From contig NZ_JAMOHY010000002.1 in assembly GCF_024448695.1 (NCBI RefSeq), positions 248,001-312,000 of the forward strand: 64,000 nucleotides of DNA, in the 5' to 3' direction. Below are positions 1 to 8,709 of the stretch, in pieces. Source of the DNA: Stutzerimonas stutzeri. Its GTDB lineage: Bacteria > Pseudomonadota > Gammaproteobacteria > Pseudomonadales > Pseudomonadaceae. The notes beneath the pieces are model-generated. The model did not search any database. It worked only from the letters and a program-made list of their open reading frames with translations, and was not told the origin of the DNA. The first letter of the stretch is position 1, and every line of letters starts with the position of its first letter. The translations under genes and the position numbers were made by a program.

Positions 1-659
1 CCCATCGCCATCAACACGCTGGCCACCACCATGTCGATGATCAGAAAGGGAATGAAGATCATGAAACCGATCTGGAATGCCGTTTTCAGCTCGGAGGTGA
101 CGAACGCCGGCACCAGGATGGTCAGCGGTGTGCTTTCTGGCGTCTGGATATCGGTGCGCCGGGACAACCGCACGAACAGTGCCAGGTCACTTTCACGTGT
201 TTGCGCCAGCATGAAGCCCTTGAGCGGCACTTCAGCACGGGCAATCGCCTCCTGGGCCGACAACTGTTCGCTCAGATAGGGCTGCACCGCCTCGTTGTTT
301 ATCCGCTCGAATATCGGCGCCATGATGAACAGGGTGAGGAAGATCGTCAGGCCCACGAGGATCTGGTTCGATGGCGTCTGTTGCAGGCCCAGCGCCTGAC
401 GCAGGATGGAGAAGACGATGATGATGCGGGTAAAGCTGGTCATCAGCATGACGAATGCCGGGATGAAGCTCAGCGCCGTCATGATCAGCAGGATCTGCAG
501 GCTGACCGAGTATTCCTGCTGCCCCTCGCCATCGGTGCTCAGGGTAATCGCCGGGATCGACAGGGGGTTGTTGCCCTGGGTAATCAGCGAGCCGACATCC
601 TGGGCCACGGCGAGCGGCGCGATCAGCACCAGCATGATCGCCAGCAACAATCGAAGCAT
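1..659 (-). CDS. fliP: Flagellar export gate protein FliP (3' end cut by window edge)
   Basis: FliP is an inner-membrane protein of the FliP-FliQ-FliR export gate, through which rod, hook and filament subunits leave the cytoplasm. About 219 of the usual ~250 codons are present; the C-terminus lies beyond base 1. The protein starts with a cleavable signal peptide (residues 1-19, ending in AVA), followed by the conserved [16 protein letters not shown] stretch, [11 protein letters not shown] and membrane segments. Its ATG overlaps the fliO stop by one base (TGATG), so translational coupling is likely. It is the last visible gene of the fliLMNOP operon. Identity is firm. Confidence 0.96.
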   Translation of the reverse strand, partial: MLRLLLAIMLVLIAPLAVAQDVGSLITQGNNPLSIPAITLSTDGEGQQEYSVSLQILLIMTALSFIPAFVMLMTSFTRIIIVFSILRQALGLQQTPSNQILVGLTIFLTLFIMAPIFERINNEAVQPYLSEQLSAQEAIARAEVPLKGFMLAQTRESDLALFVRLSRRTDIQTPESTPLTILVPAFVTSELKTAFQIGFMIFIPFLIIDMVVASVLMAM

Positions 660-1078
660 CAGGGCTTGTCCTTTTGATCCCGGCCAAGCAGCTCCATGAG
701 GCGCTGGGCGAATTCCGGGTTGGCGGGTTCGGCGTCCGGCAGATGTACCGGCTCTTCAAGTACATGCAAGGGCGTAATACGACCGGCGCTCAAGCCAAGC
801 AGTATCTGCTCGCTGCCGACCTGCACCAGCAACAGGCGCTCACGCGGGCCGAGGGCATGACTGGAAATCAGCTTGATGGCTTGATTGCTACGCGGGTTGA
901 ACTGCTGCATCCGTCGCAACCCCCAGGCCAGCAGAAAGATCAAACCGATGACCAGCAACAGACCCAGCAGCAGCTTGGTCATCTGTCCGCCCATATCGAC
1001 GCCGCTCATATTCGCCGATGGCTCGGCCGCCATGACCGGCAGGGCCAGCAGCAGTGTGAGAAAGGCCGGAACCCGCAT
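659..1078 (-). CDS. fliO: Flagellar biosynthesis protein FliO
   Basis: FliO is a small membrane protein that helps assemble the FliP ring of the flagellar export gate. The 139-residue product has a signal-like N-terminus ([20 protein letters not shown]), one strong membrane segment at about residues 36-55 ([20 protein letters not shown]) and a cytoplasmic domain with the family pattern [13 protein letters not shown]. It starts one base after the fliN stop and overlaps fliP by one base. FliO is poorly conserved, so the call rests on the TM-plus-FliO-domain layout and on its place between fliN and fliP. Confidence 0.93.
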   Translation of the reverse strand: MRVPAFLTLLLALPVMAAEPSANMSGVDMGGQMTKLLLGLLLVIGLIFLLAWGLRRMQQFNPRSNQAIKLISSHALGPRERLLLVQVGSEQILLGLSAGRITPLHVLEEPVHLPDAEPANPEFAQRLMELLGRDQKDKP

Positions 1079-1079
1079 C

Positions 1080-1559
1080 TCAGCGCAACTTCTTGATGCG
1101 TTCGCTCGGGCTGATCACGTCAGTGAGACGGATGCCAAACTTCTCGTTCACCACCACCACCTCACCATGGGCGATCAGGGTACCGTTGACCAGCACGTCC
1201 AGCGGCTCACCGGCCAGTCGATCGAGCTCGACGACCGAACCCTGGTTGAGCTGCAGCAGGTTGCGGATGCTGATTTCCGTACTACCGACTTCCATGGAAA
1301 TCGACACCGGGATATCAAGAATCACGTCCAGATTCGGCCCCTCGAGCCCGGCCGGATTCGCGCTCATCTTGGGGCTGCTGCCAAACTCCTCCAACGGTGC
1401 ACGCGGCGGTGCTGCAGCCGCCGGAGCCGCTGCCGGCCCCTGATTCAGCAACGCATCGATATCGTCCTGATTGGCATCACCCGCCTCGGCCAGTGCCGAA
1501 GCCCATTCATCGGCAAGCGCCTGCTCATCAGCGGATGTGTTTTCGTGTTCGTCTGCCAT
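1080..1559 (-). CDS. fliN: Flagellar motor switch protein FliN
   Basis: FliN is a C-ring subunit that, with FliM and FliG, sets rotation direction and docks the FliH-FliI export complex. The 159-residue protein has an acidic N-terminal region (residues 1-45), an Ala/Pro-rich linker (AAAPAAAAPP), and a C-terminal SpoA domain from about residue 80 (DIPVSISMEVGSTEISIRNL ... GEVVVVNEKFGIRLTDVI). The long N-terminal extension is normal for pseudomonad FliN, as against ~137 residues in E. coli. It lies 39 bases after fliM and one base before fliO in the same operon. Confidence 0.97.
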   Translation of the reverse strand: MADEHENTSADEQALADEWASALAEAGDANQDDIDALLNQGPAAAPAAAAPPRAPLEEFGSSPKMSANPAGLEGPNLDVILDIPVSISMEVGSTEISIRNLLQLNQGSVVELDRLAGEPLDVLVNGTLIAHGEVVVVNEKFGIRLTDVISPSERIKKLR

Positions 1560-1598
1560 CGCAAATCCTCGACCGGCTGGTAATGGTTAAGGCCTGAA

Positions 1599-2570
1599 TC
1601 AGCGTGATCGCATCACGGATTCCAGCACCTGCAGGGCCAGGTTGCCCTTGTGCGCGCCGAGCTTGACCTTGAAGGCCGGCATGCCATTGGCGCGCAGGAT
1701 CATGTCTTCGGGCATTTCCACCGGGATAACGTCGCCCGGTTGCATATTGAGGATGTCACGCAGCTTGAGCTGGCGCCGCACGACGGTGGCACCAAGCGGT
1801 ACGCTGACGTCAAGGACATCCTCGCGCAGGGCCTTGGACCAACGCTCGTCCTGGTCACTGACATCCGACTGGAAACCGGCATCGAGCATCTCTCGGATCG
1901 GTTCGATCATCGAATACGGCATGGTCACATGCAGATCGCCGCCCCCACTGTCGAGCTCGATATGAAAAGTCGAAACGACCACCACTTCACTGGGGCTGAC
2001 GATATTGGCCAGCGCCGGATTCACTTCCGAATGCACATACTCGAAATTGACGTCCAGCACCGCATGCCAGGCTTCCTTCAAATCGACGAATGCCTGCTCC
2101 AGCACCATGCGTACGACGCGTAGTTCAGTAGGCGTGAATTCGCGACCTTCGATCTTGGCGTGACGACCATCACCGCCGAAAAAATTGTCCACCAGCTTGA
2201 ACACCAGCTTGGCGTCGAGAATGAACAGGGATGTCCCGCGCAGCGGCTTGATTTTCACCAGGTTGAGACTGGTCGGTACGTACAGTGAATGCACGTACTC
2301 GCCGAACTTCATCACCTGCACGCCGCCGACCGAAACATCCGCCGAACGGCGCAGCAGGTTGAACATGCTGATACGCGTATAGCGGGCGAAGCGCTCGTTG
2401 ACCATTTCCAGCGTGGGCATGCGACCACGGACGATGCGGTCCTGACTGGTCAGGTCGTAGCTCTTGATGCTGCCCGGCTCGGCATCGCCTTCGGTATCGA
2501 CCAGACCATCGTCGACCCCATGCAGGAGTGCGTCGATCTCGTCTTGCGAGAGCAGGTCTTGAACAGCCAT
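1599..2570 (-). CDS. fliM: Flagellar motor switch protein FliM
   Basis: FliM links FliG to the FliN ring in the C-ring and binds phosphorylated CheY. The 323-residue length is typical. The N-terminal CheY-binding motif LSQDEIDALLHGV is at residues 7-19. The central CheC-like domain carries GRMPTLEMVNERFARY and the C-terminal SpoA domain begins near residue 245 (VPLGATVVRRQLKLRDILNM). It lies between fliL (11-base gap) and fliN in one transcription unit driven from the sigma-54 promoter upstream of fliL. Confidence 0.98.
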   Translation of the reverse strand: MAVQDLLSQDEIDALLHGVDDGLVDTEGDAEPGSIKSYDLTSQDRIVRGRMPTLEMVNERFARYTRISMFNLLRRSADVSVGGVQVMKFGEYVHSLYVPTSLNLVKIKPLRGTSLFILDAKLVFKLVDNFFGGDGRHAKIEGREFTPTELRVVRMVLEQAFVDLKEAWHAVLDVNFEYVHSEVNPALANIVSPSEVVVVSTFHIELDSGGGDLHVTMPYSMIEPIREMLDAGFQSDVSDQDERWSKALREDVLDVSVPLGATVVRRQLKLRDILNMQPGDVIPVEMPEDMILRANGMPAFKVKLGAHKGNLALQVLESVMRSR

Positions 2571-2581
2571 CTGCGGGGCCC

Positions 2582-3112
2582 CTATTGAAGTACGAAGTTG
2601 GTGAACAGCACTTGCTCAATGGCCAGTTTGCCGATTTCCTTCTGGGCCAGCTCCTGAACGCTGGCGGTAGCCTGCTGGCGCAGCATCTCCTGCCCTACCG
2701 GAGTGGCCAGCGAAGCAAACTCCTGACTGGAAAACAGCATGACCAGTTGATTGCGCAACAGGGGCATGTGTTCCTTCAACGCATCCAGCGCCGCCTGATC
2801 ACGCGACATCAGGGCCACGCTGACCTGCATGTAGCGCTGGCGACCCCCGTTGTTGCTGAAATTGACCACGAACGCCGGCATCAGTACTTCATAGATCGCT
2901 GCCTGACGCTGAGGTGCCGCCTGGGTAGCCGCCGCATCCGGATTGGCCGGCTCACCCCTGTTCATGAAGTACAGCGTACTGCCCACCGACAGCCCAACGG
3001 CCATCAACAGGCCGAGCACGACCAGTACGATCAGCTTGAGTTTGCGCTTGCCATCTGCCGGAGCCGCCGCAGCGGGACTCGCTATATCCGGGGGTCCCTG
3101 TGTCTTAGCCAT
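2582..3112 (-). CDS. fliL: Flagellar basal body-associated protein FliL
   Basis: FliL is a single-pass inner-membrane protein that surrounds the stator units and supports motor torque. The 176-residue protein has a short cytoplasmic head, one membrane helix at about residues 24-50 (KLIVLVVLGLLMAVGLSVGS), a linker, and a periplasmic FliL domain (YMQVSVALMSRDQAALDALK ... LRNQLVMLFS). It is the first gene of the fliLMNOP unit. A sigma-54 promoter lies ~50 bases upstream and a 16-base palindrome sits in the leader. A terminator separates it from fliK. Confidence 0.96.
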   Translation of the reverse strand: MAKTQGPPDIASPAAAAPADGKRKLKLIVLVVLGLLMAVGLSVGSTLYFMNRGEPANPDAAATQAAPQRQAAIYEVLMPAFVVNFSNNGGRQRYMQVSVALMSRDQAALDALKEHMPLLRNQLVMLFSSQEFASLATPVGQEMLRQQATASVQELAQKEIGKLAIEQVLFTNFVLQ

Positions 3113-3139
3113 GCCAAATATCCGTCATCACGCGTGAGT

Positions 3140-3155
3140 TCACTTCATGAAGTGA
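3140..3155. repeat. 16-bp perfect palindrome in the fliL leader
   Basis: TCACTTCATGAAGTGA is a perfect inverted repeat. It covers the region where transcription from the fliL sigma-54 promoter (3162-3177) should start. It could be an operator at the start site or a hairpin at the 5' end of the fliL mRNA. I do not recognise it as a known FleQ or FleN site. Confidence 0.6.
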
Positions 3156-3161
3156 GTTGGG

Positions 3162-3177
3162 AGCAACTGCTGTGCCA
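3162..3177 (-). promoter_or_regulatory. Sigma-54 promoter of fliLMNOP
   Basis: On the minus strand this reads TGGCAC-AGCAG-TTGCT, a perfect match to the sigma-54 -24/-12 consensus (TGGCAC-N5-TTGCW). It lies 50 bases upstream of the fliL ATG. In pseudomonads this operon is a known RpoN- and FleQ-dependent class, which fits. Confidence 0.88.
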
Positions 3178-3267
3178 AAGTATCGATCAGTGGGGATGCA
3201 CAGTAAATGATTCGACTGCCTGCAGAAGCCCTGAAGAAAGAACCGCGCATTATCCCCGTAAAACAAA

Positions 3268-3300
3268 AACCGGGCACCAACAGCCTGTTGGTGCCCGGTT
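3268..3300. terminator. Bidirectional terminator downstream of fliK
   Basis: A 14-15 bp GC-rich stem (AACCGGGCACCAACA pairing with TGTTGGTGCCCGGTT, 3-base loop) is flanked by A-rich and T-rich tracts. Read on the minus strand it ends fliK transcription, 20 bases after the stop codon. It insulates fliK from the fliL promoter. Confidence 0.92.
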
Positions 3301-3320
3301 TTTTGTGAATCGCAAAGGCG

Positions 3321-4550
3321 TCAGGCGTAGTAATCGACCAGGCCGCGTCTATCTCCGACAGAACCGCCGATGACCTCCATCGCCCCCTGAACCACCTCGC
3401 TTTCATCGCCGTCCAACCCGACAAGAGCGCCGCGCCCTTCACGCGAACCGGCATCGCCTTCGCCCTGTCGGCCATGTGCAGACTGGTCCGAGACGTTCAC
3501 ATCCATGCTCATGCCCTGCTGCGCAAACATGTCGCGCAAGCGCTGCATCTGCCCTTCAAGCGCGTCACGAACACCGGCGTGAGGGCTGAGGAAGGTCACC
3601 TGGCTGTGCTCCTTACTCATGTCGATGCGAATTTCCATGCGCCCCAGCTCGGCCGGATCAAGCTGGATCTCCGCCGACTTGAGATTCTGACTCGAGAGCC
3701 ACATCACCCGATCAACCACCGCCTCGCTCAGGCCGGGATGCTGCATCTGCAGCGGCTGCCCCGGAACCAGTACCGGACGTTGCTGTAGCTGCTGCAAATT
3801 CTGCTGAGTCATCGCCTGAGTCAGGGCGTTGAGCCGGTCGGGCGCCGCATCAGCCGTGCTGCTGCGGCTCTCCTTCGCCATGGGCTGCTGATCGAGCAGC
3901 TCGGCAGTCTCCTCTTCAAGCGAAAACGTCTCACCGTCTTCATTAACCATCTGGCTCGAAAGCATCTTTGCAGAAATGTATGTTTCAGCTTCCGTACCAG
4001 CCTCACCTTCTACCGAGCCTTGTGCAGCCACCCCCTTCTGCGCTGCTGTCTGAACATCGATCAGCGGACGCTGTGGCAGTAACGATTCCTCGGTTTCCAG
4101 CGTGGCATCCGTTGCCGCCATTGGCACCAGGCCCTGCGGCAATGCTGTCAGGAACTCGCCACTTGGCGCCGATGGCATCTCATCCACACCTTCGGCTTGC
4201 CCACCCATCCCCAGTAACAGCAACGGATCGAGCTCAGCTTCAGCGTCCTGCTCCCCCCCTTCGGACACCGGCAACTCGTTGCCAGCCTCGGCGAGGGACG
4301 GCGACTGGGCGCCGCTTTCCTCGGCAGCTTTGTCTACCGGCTTGTCTTTGCCGGATGCATCACGCGTGGCAGTGGCAGCGCCACCCTGACGCTCCACCGG
4401 CTTGCCCTGGCGCTCCCTGGCATAGACCTCGGAAAAGCTGGAAGAGTCGTCCCGACCGGCTTGCGAGGCATCCCTGGAAGAGGTGCTCGCAGTCCTGGCG
4501 ACCGTTGCCGGCGCCTTGATGTTGAGCATTAAATCGGGAGAAACGGCCAT
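3321..4550 (-). CDS. fliK: Flagellar hook-length control protein FliK
   Basis: FliK is the secreted ruler that measures hook length and switches the export gate from hook to filament substrates. The 409-residue protein has a long, poorly conserved acidic and Gln-rich N-terminal part (residues 1-270) and a conserved C-terminal hook domain: VDRVMWLSSQNLKSAEIQLD, PAELGRMEIRI, FLSPHAGVRDALE. This layout is diagnostic. The ATG follows a modest GGAA ribosome site. A sigma-54 promoter 49 bases upstream suggests its own transcription; a strong terminator follows. The gene sits between the Hpt gene and fliL. Confidence 0.93.
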   Translation of the reverse strand: MAVSPDLMLNIKAPATVARTASTSSRDASQAGRDDSSSFSEVYARERQGKPVERQGGAATATRDASGKDKPVDKAAEESGAQSPSLAEAGNELPVSEGGEQDAEAELDPLLLLGMGGQAEGVDEMPSAPSGEFLTALPQGLVPMAATDATLETEESLLPQRPLIDVQTAAQKGVAAQGSVEGEAGTEAETYISAKMLSSQMVNEDGETFSLEEETAELLDQQPMAKESRSSTADAAPDRLNALTQAMTQQNLQQLQQRPVLVPGQPLQMQHPGLSEAVVDRVMWLSSQNLKSAEIQLDPAELGRMEIRIDMSKEHSQVTFLSPHAGVRDALEGQMQRLRDMFAQQGMSMDVNVSDQSAHGRQGEGDAGSREGRGALVGLDGDESEVVQGAMEVIGGSVGDRRGLVDYYA

Positions 4551-4598
4551 GGAAATTTCCGCTCAAAGTAAAAAGTTGAATTGCGTGAACCAACATCA

Positions 4599-4614
4599 AG
4601 CAAACTCCGGGCCA
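4599..4614 (-). promoter_or_regulatory. Sigma-54 promoter upstream of fliK
   Basis: The minus strand reads TGGCCC-GGAGT-TTGCT, with the invariant GG and GC at the right spacing and one departure (C for A) from TGGCAC-N5-TTGCT. It lies in the 93-base gap between the Hpt gene and fliK, 49 bases before the fliK ATG. Confidence 0.75.
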
Positions 4615-4643
4615 CTCACCCAGAGATACCGGAGCACCGCCTC

Positions 4644-5033
4644 TTAGACAGGCCCGCAGAAACGCTGGCGCTCGGCACGGTAGAGAATCCGCACGATGGC
4701 GAATTCGCGTTCGATTTGTTCGATCAGCGCGGAGGCCTCTTCAAGCTCGCCGCTCTGCGCAAGCGCTTCCAGATCGTGGCAACGCTCCGCCAGCAGGGTG
4801 GCACCCATGTTGCTGCAACTGCCTTTGAAACTGTGCGCAGCCTGACGGAGGCGCTCTGCTTCGCCACTCCCACAGGCCACCTGCAGCAACCGCAGCCGCT
4901 CCTCGGAATCGCTAAGAAAGGTATCCAGCAACTGCGGGTACTCAGCCTCCATCACCTGCTGCAGTGCCTGCAAGACAGCAATATCCAGATGATCGGCCAC
5001 AACTGCTCCCGGTTGAAACTTGGTAACCGCCAC
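4644..5033 (-). CDS. Hpt (histidine phosphotransfer) domain protein
   Basis: A 129-residue stand-alone Hpt protein. The phosphoacceptor is His67 in the motif AAHSFKGS, followed by the usual N-M-G-A helix (SNMGATLLAERCHDLE). Such proteins relay phosphate between hybrid kinases and response regulators. Its place between fliJ and fliK matches the HptB-like protein of other pseudomonads, which controls an anti-sigma-antagonist switch on motility. The usual neighbours at this locus, a SpoIIE-type response regulator and a STAS protein (HsbR/HsbA type), are not here: fliJ is only 60 bases away. The partner is therefore elsewhere or lost. Confidence 0.88.
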   Translation of the reverse strand: MAVTKFQPGAVVADHLDIAVLQALQQVMEAEYPQLLDTFLSDSEERLRLLQVACGSGEAERLRQAAHSFKGSCSNMGATLLAERCHDLEALAQSGELEEASALIEQIEREFAIVRILYRAERQRFCGPV

Positions 5034-5093
5034 TTCGAGCCACCCATATCGTCAACTATTTGACAAACAGCAATAATCCGTCACAGGAACATT

Positions 5094-5546
5094 TCACTCC
5101 TGCCTGGAACGCCCGGCCAGACGCTGTGAAAACTCGTCAAGCAGCTTCTGCTCTCGCTTGTCGGCCGCTGTTCTTGCCTCTTGCAGATAACGCTCGACCA
5201 GCTTGCGCAAGCCATCAAGCCTGGCACGGCGCTGCTGCCATTGCTGGCGCAGCTTGTCCAGATTGGCCTGGTGCCAGTCCACACTGCGCTGCTGCTGGCC
5301 GATGGCCGATTCGAGCTGCGAGAGAAAGCGCTGATAGTTGACCAGCCACTGACCGGATACACCCTGACTGCCCTGCGTCATCCATTGCTGCTGGTAATCA
5401 GTAAAATACTGGCGCAGCTCACCCAGCTTGGCTTCTGCCTGGGAAAGCTGCATCTGCCCCTGACCGAACAGACGTGCCGCCTCATGTTCGGCGCGCTCGG
5501 CCATATCGATCACCGGCGCCAGGCGTGCCGCTCGACTCGCAGGCAA
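5094..5546 (-). CDS. fliJ: Flagellar export chaperone FliJ
   Basis: FliJ is the coiled-coil stalk of the export ATPase and also escorts substrates. The 150-residue product is almost wholly helical, rich in Gln, Arg, Ala and Leu with heptad character, without membrane segments (RLAPVIDMAERAEHEAARLF at residues 7-26; YLQEARTAADKREQKLLDEF near the C-terminus). It begins three bases after the fliI stop, the standard order. Sequence conservation of FliJ is weak, so position counts for much of the call. Confidence 0.9.
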   Translation of the reverse strand: MPASRAARLAPVIDMAERAEHEAARLFGQGQMQLSQAEAKLGELRQYFTDYQQQWMTQGSQGVSGQWLVNYQRFLSQLESAIGQQQRSVDWHQANLDKLRQQWQQRRARLDGLRKLVERYLQEARTAADKREQKLLDEFSQRLAGRSRQE

Positions 5547-5549
5547 GAA

Positions 5550-6908
5550 TTAACCGCCTGACCGGGGATTGAACACGGTAGCCAGCATGGCTTCACTCTG
5601 CGCCAGGTGCTCAGCCTCATCGAGCCCCTGGCGCAGATAACCGACCATCTCCGCTTGGTGAGCAATAGCCAGGTCGGTTTCGGGGTCGCCACCAGGCACA
5701 TAGGCGCCAACACTGATCAGATCGCGGCTTTGCTGGTAGCGCGACCAGAGTTGCTTGAAGCGCTGCGAATGGCGCACATGTTCGGCGCTGACCACTTGCG
5801 GCATCACCCGACTGATGGAGGCTTCGATATCGATGGCCGGGTAGTGACCTTCCTCGGCCAGGCGACGAGACAGCACAATATGACCATCAAGCACACCACG
5901 CGCGGCGTCGGCGATGGGGTCCTGCTGATCATCACCTTCCGACAGAACCGTGTAGAAGGCCGTGATCGAACCACCGCCCTCTTCGGCGTTGCCGGCGCGT
6001 TCCACCAGACTCGGCAGCTTGGCGAACACGGAGGGCGGATACCCCTTGGTCGCTGGCGGCTCGCCAATGGCCAGGGCGATTTCACGCTGGGCCTGGGCAA
6101 ACCGTGTCAGCGAATCCATCAACAGCAGCACATTCTTGCCCTTGTCGCGAAAATATTCGGCGATGCGGGTGCAGTACATGGCCGCGCGCAGGCGCATCAA
6201 CGGCGCTTCATCAGCCGGCGAAGCGACGACCACTGAGCGCTTGATACTCTCCTCGGTGAGGATGTTCTCGATGAACTCCTTGACCTCACGACCCCGTTCG
6301 CCGATCAGCCCTACAACGATGATGTCGGCCTCGGTGAAGCGGGTCATCATGCCCAGCAACACCGATTTACCGACGCCGGTGCCTGCAAACAGGCCGAGAC
6401 GCTGGCCGCGCCCGACCGTGAGCAAACCATTGATGCTGCGAATGCCCACGTCCAGCGGCTCACTGATGGGGTGACGCTTGAGCGGGTTGATGACCGGACC
6501 ATCCATTGGCACCCAGTCCTCGGCTTTCATCCCACCCTTGCCATCCAGCGCCCGTCCGGCACCGTCAAGCACCCGCCCCAGCATCGACATGCCCATGGGC
6601 AGGCGCCCGGTATTGGCCAGCGGCACCACGCGAGCACCCGGTGCGATACCGGCCAGACTGCCGACCGGCATCAGGTAAAGCTTGTCGCCGGAGAAACCCA
6701 TCACTTCAGCTTCGACCTGGGTAGGCTGGTAACTGTCCTGGTTGATCACCAGACAGCGGCTACCGACAGCTGCGCGCAACCCTTCGGCCTCAAGAGTCAG
6801 GCCGACCATACGCAACAGCCGACCCTCAAGGATCGGCTGGCTGGGCAATTTGATCGCCTCGCCGTAAATCTCGAGGCGCCTGGCGAAACTGACCCGTTCA
6901 AGGCGCAT
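5550..6908 (-). CDS. fliI: Flagellar export ATPase FliI
   Basis: FliI is the hexameric F1-beta-like ATPase of the flagellar type III export apparatus. The Walker A motif is [11 protein letters not shown] and the Walker B region is [20 protein letters not shown], followed by [19 protein letters not shown]. An in-frame reading extends further upstream, but homologous sequence starts at [20 protein letters not shown], so I place the ATG at 6908, giving 452 residues. This start overlaps the end of fliH by 11 bases. fliJ follows after three bases. Confidence 0.97.
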   Translation of the reverse strand: MRLERVSFARRLEIYGEAIKLPSQPILEGRLLRMVGLTLEAEGLRAAVGSRCLVINQDSYQPTQVEAEVMGFSGDKLYLMPVGSLAGIAPGARVVPLANTGRLPMGMSMLGRVLDGAGRALDGKGGMKAEDWVPMDGPVINPLKRHPISEPLDVGIRSINGLLTVGRGQRLGLFAGTGVGKSVLLGMMTRFTEADIIVVGLIGERGREVKEFIENILTEESIKRSVVVASPADEAPLMRLRAAMYCTRIAEYFRDKGKNVLLLMDSLTRFAQAQREIALAIGEPPATKGYPPSVFAKLPSLVERAGNAEEGGGSITAFYTVLSEGDDQQDPIADAARGVLDGHIVLSRRLAEEGHYPAIDIEASISRVMPQVVSAEHVRHSQRFKQLWSRYQQSRDLISVGAYVPGGDPETDLAIAHQAEMVGYLRQGLDEAEHLAQSEAMLATVFNPRSGG

Positions 6909-7689
6909 CGGAGCCCTCCACCGCCGAATCCAGATCCAGATCCAGATGCAGGTCCGCCTCGGGTGGGCTGGTAGCGTTCTCGCGCTGCTGCTCGAACAGC
7001 TGCTTGATGGCTTGCGCCAGCCGCGTTTCGATACTGGCGTCGATACGACTGTGTTCGGTTTCGATCCGGCAGCCACCGGGCAGCAGGTCTGCGTCCTCGA
7101 CGATCTTCCAGCTCTCCTCGTGGCGCTCACGCAGCCCCTTGATCAACTCGAAGTCCTGCGGATTGATATAAATACGGATATTGCCGGCCCCCATGGGCAG
7201 CAATTTAAGGGCTTCGCGCAAGACCTGATGAAGCTGACTGGAATCGATTAGCAGGTCACGCTGGATGACCTCGCGGGCCAATTGGCTGACCAGCGTGACC
7301 ATGGCGTGTTCAAGATTGCGATCCTGCTCGGCAATGGGATCGAGGAGTTGTGTCATCACCCGTTCCAGGCTGTCGAGCCGGGGCGCCAGGGCTGCTTCAG
7401 CCTCCTGCCGGGCCTTGAGCTGACCGGCATGAAAACCATCCTTTTCGCCAGTACTGAAACCCTCGTTGTAGGCTTCCTGACGAATCGCCTCCAGCTCATC
7501 GAGGGTCAGCGGCTTGACCTCCTCGACAGGCACATCTTCGCTGCGGGAAAGCTCTTCGGCGTCAACCGGCTCGTCCTCGACAGAAGGCGGAGGTTCCTGG
7601 CCCGGCTCGTCAAAACTCGGCAGGGCCCAGCGATCGAAGACGTTGATGTCCTTCGCACGAATGACGTCGCTGGGGTTTTCCCTGGACAT
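6898..7689 (-). CDS. fliH: Flagellar assembly protein FliH
   Basis: FliH is the peripheral stator of the export ATPase; it binds FliI and anchors it to FliN in the C-ring. The 263-residue protein has an acidic, proline-containing N-terminal region (about residues 25-60), a helical middle ([20 protein letters not shown]) and a C-terminal FliH/HrpE domain ([20 protein letters not shown] ... [16 protein letters not shown]). The tail carries an HLDLDLD run. It starts three bases after the fliG stop and its end overlaps fliI. Confidence 0.94.
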   Translation of the reverse strand: MSRENPSDVIRAKDINVFDRWALPSFDEPGQEPPPSVEDEPVDAEELSRSEDVPVEEVKPLTLDELEAIRQEAYNEGFSTGEKDGFHAGQLKARQEAEAALAPRLDSLERVMTQLLDPIAEQDRNLEHAMVTLVSQLAREVIQRDLLIDSSQLHQVLREALKLLPMGAGNIRIYINPQDFELIKGLRERHEESWKIVEDADLLPGGCRIETEHSRIDASIETRLAQAIKQLFEQQRENATSPPEADLHLDLDLDSAVEGSDAP

Positions 7690-7692
7690 GGT

Positions 7693-8709
7693 TTAGATCA
7701 TCTCTTCGCCGCCCTTGCCACCGAGCACGATTTCTCCGGCTTCGGCCATGCGGCGGGCAATGGTGAGGATTTCCTTCTGGGCGCTCTCGACTTCACTGAT
7801 GCGGACCGGCCCCTTGGCTTCCAGGTCGTCACGCAACAATTCGCCAGCACGCTTGGACATGTTCTTGAACACCTTCTCCTTGATCGCCTCGTCGGCACCC
7901 TTGAGCGCCATCACCAGCACCTCGGAGGATACTTCACGCAGCAGCGTCTGAATGCCCCGGTCATCGACGTCGGCCAGGTTGTCGAAGACGAACATCAGAT
8001 CTTCAATCTGTGCCGAGAGGTCTTCATCGATGTCACGAATGGCGTCCATCAACTGGCCTTCGACCGAACTGTCGAGGTAGTTCATGATGTCGGCGGCGCG
8101 CTTCACGCCGCCCAAAGTAGCCCGGCTGGTGTTGGAGTTGCCGGAAAACTGCTTCTCGAGAATCTGGTTGAGTTCCTTCAAGGCCGCCGGCTGCACGGTA
8201 TTGAGCGAGGACACGCGCAGGACGATATCCAGCCGCGCCTTGTGATCGAAATGCGACAGCACCTCACCGGCCTGATCCGGATCGAGGTAGGCCACGACGA
8301 TGGCCTGGATCTGCGGGTGCTCGTAGCGAATCACGTCGGCGACCGCGCGCGGCTCCATCCACTTGAGGCTGTCCAGACCGCTGGTATTGCCGCCCAGCAG
8401 GATCCGGTCGATCAGGCCGCCGGCCTTGTCTTCGCCCAGCGCCTGGGTAAGCATCTTGCGGATATAACCATCGGAACCCACGCCGAGACTGGTCTGATCG
8501 CCAACGATCTCGACAAACTCGCTCATCACCCGCTCGACCTGATCGCGATGGATGTTGCGCATCTGCGCCATCGCCGTGCCCACGCGCTGCACTTCCTTGG
8601 GGCCGAGGTGGCGCAGCACCTGCGCGGCATCGGCTTCGCCAAGGGACAGCAGCAGGATTGCGGCCTTGTCGACCTTGTTCAGCTTGGTGGCAATACGGGC
8701 ATCACTCAT
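7693..8709 (-). CDS. fliG: Flagellar motor switch protein FliG
   Basis: FliG couples the C-ring to the MS ring and to the stators, and its C-terminal domain receives torque. The 338 residues match the family length. The N-terminal domain starts KVDKAAILLLSLGE, the middle domain carries the diagnostic EHPQ motif (RYEHPQIQAIVVAYL), and the C-terminal domain has the charged torque helix (IEDLMFVFDNLADVDDRGIQ). Its start overlaps the end of fliF by eight bases. Confidence 0.98.
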   Translation of the reverse strand: MSDARIATKLNKVDKAAILLLSLGEADAAQVLRHLGPKEVQRVGTAMAQMRNIHRDQVERVMSEFVEIVGDQTSLGVGSDGYIRKMLTQALGEDKAGGLIDRILLGGNTSGLDSLKWMEPRAVADVIRYEHPQIQAIVVAYLDPDQAGEVLSHFDHKARLDIVLRVSSLNTVQPAALKELNQILEKQFSGNSNTSRATLGGVKRAADIMNYLDSSVEGQLMDAIRDIDEDLSAQIEDLMFVFDNLADVDDRGIQTLLREVSSEVLVMALKGADEAIKEKVFKNMSKRAGELLRDDLEAKGPVRISEVESAQKEILTIARRMAEAGEIVLGGKGGEEMI

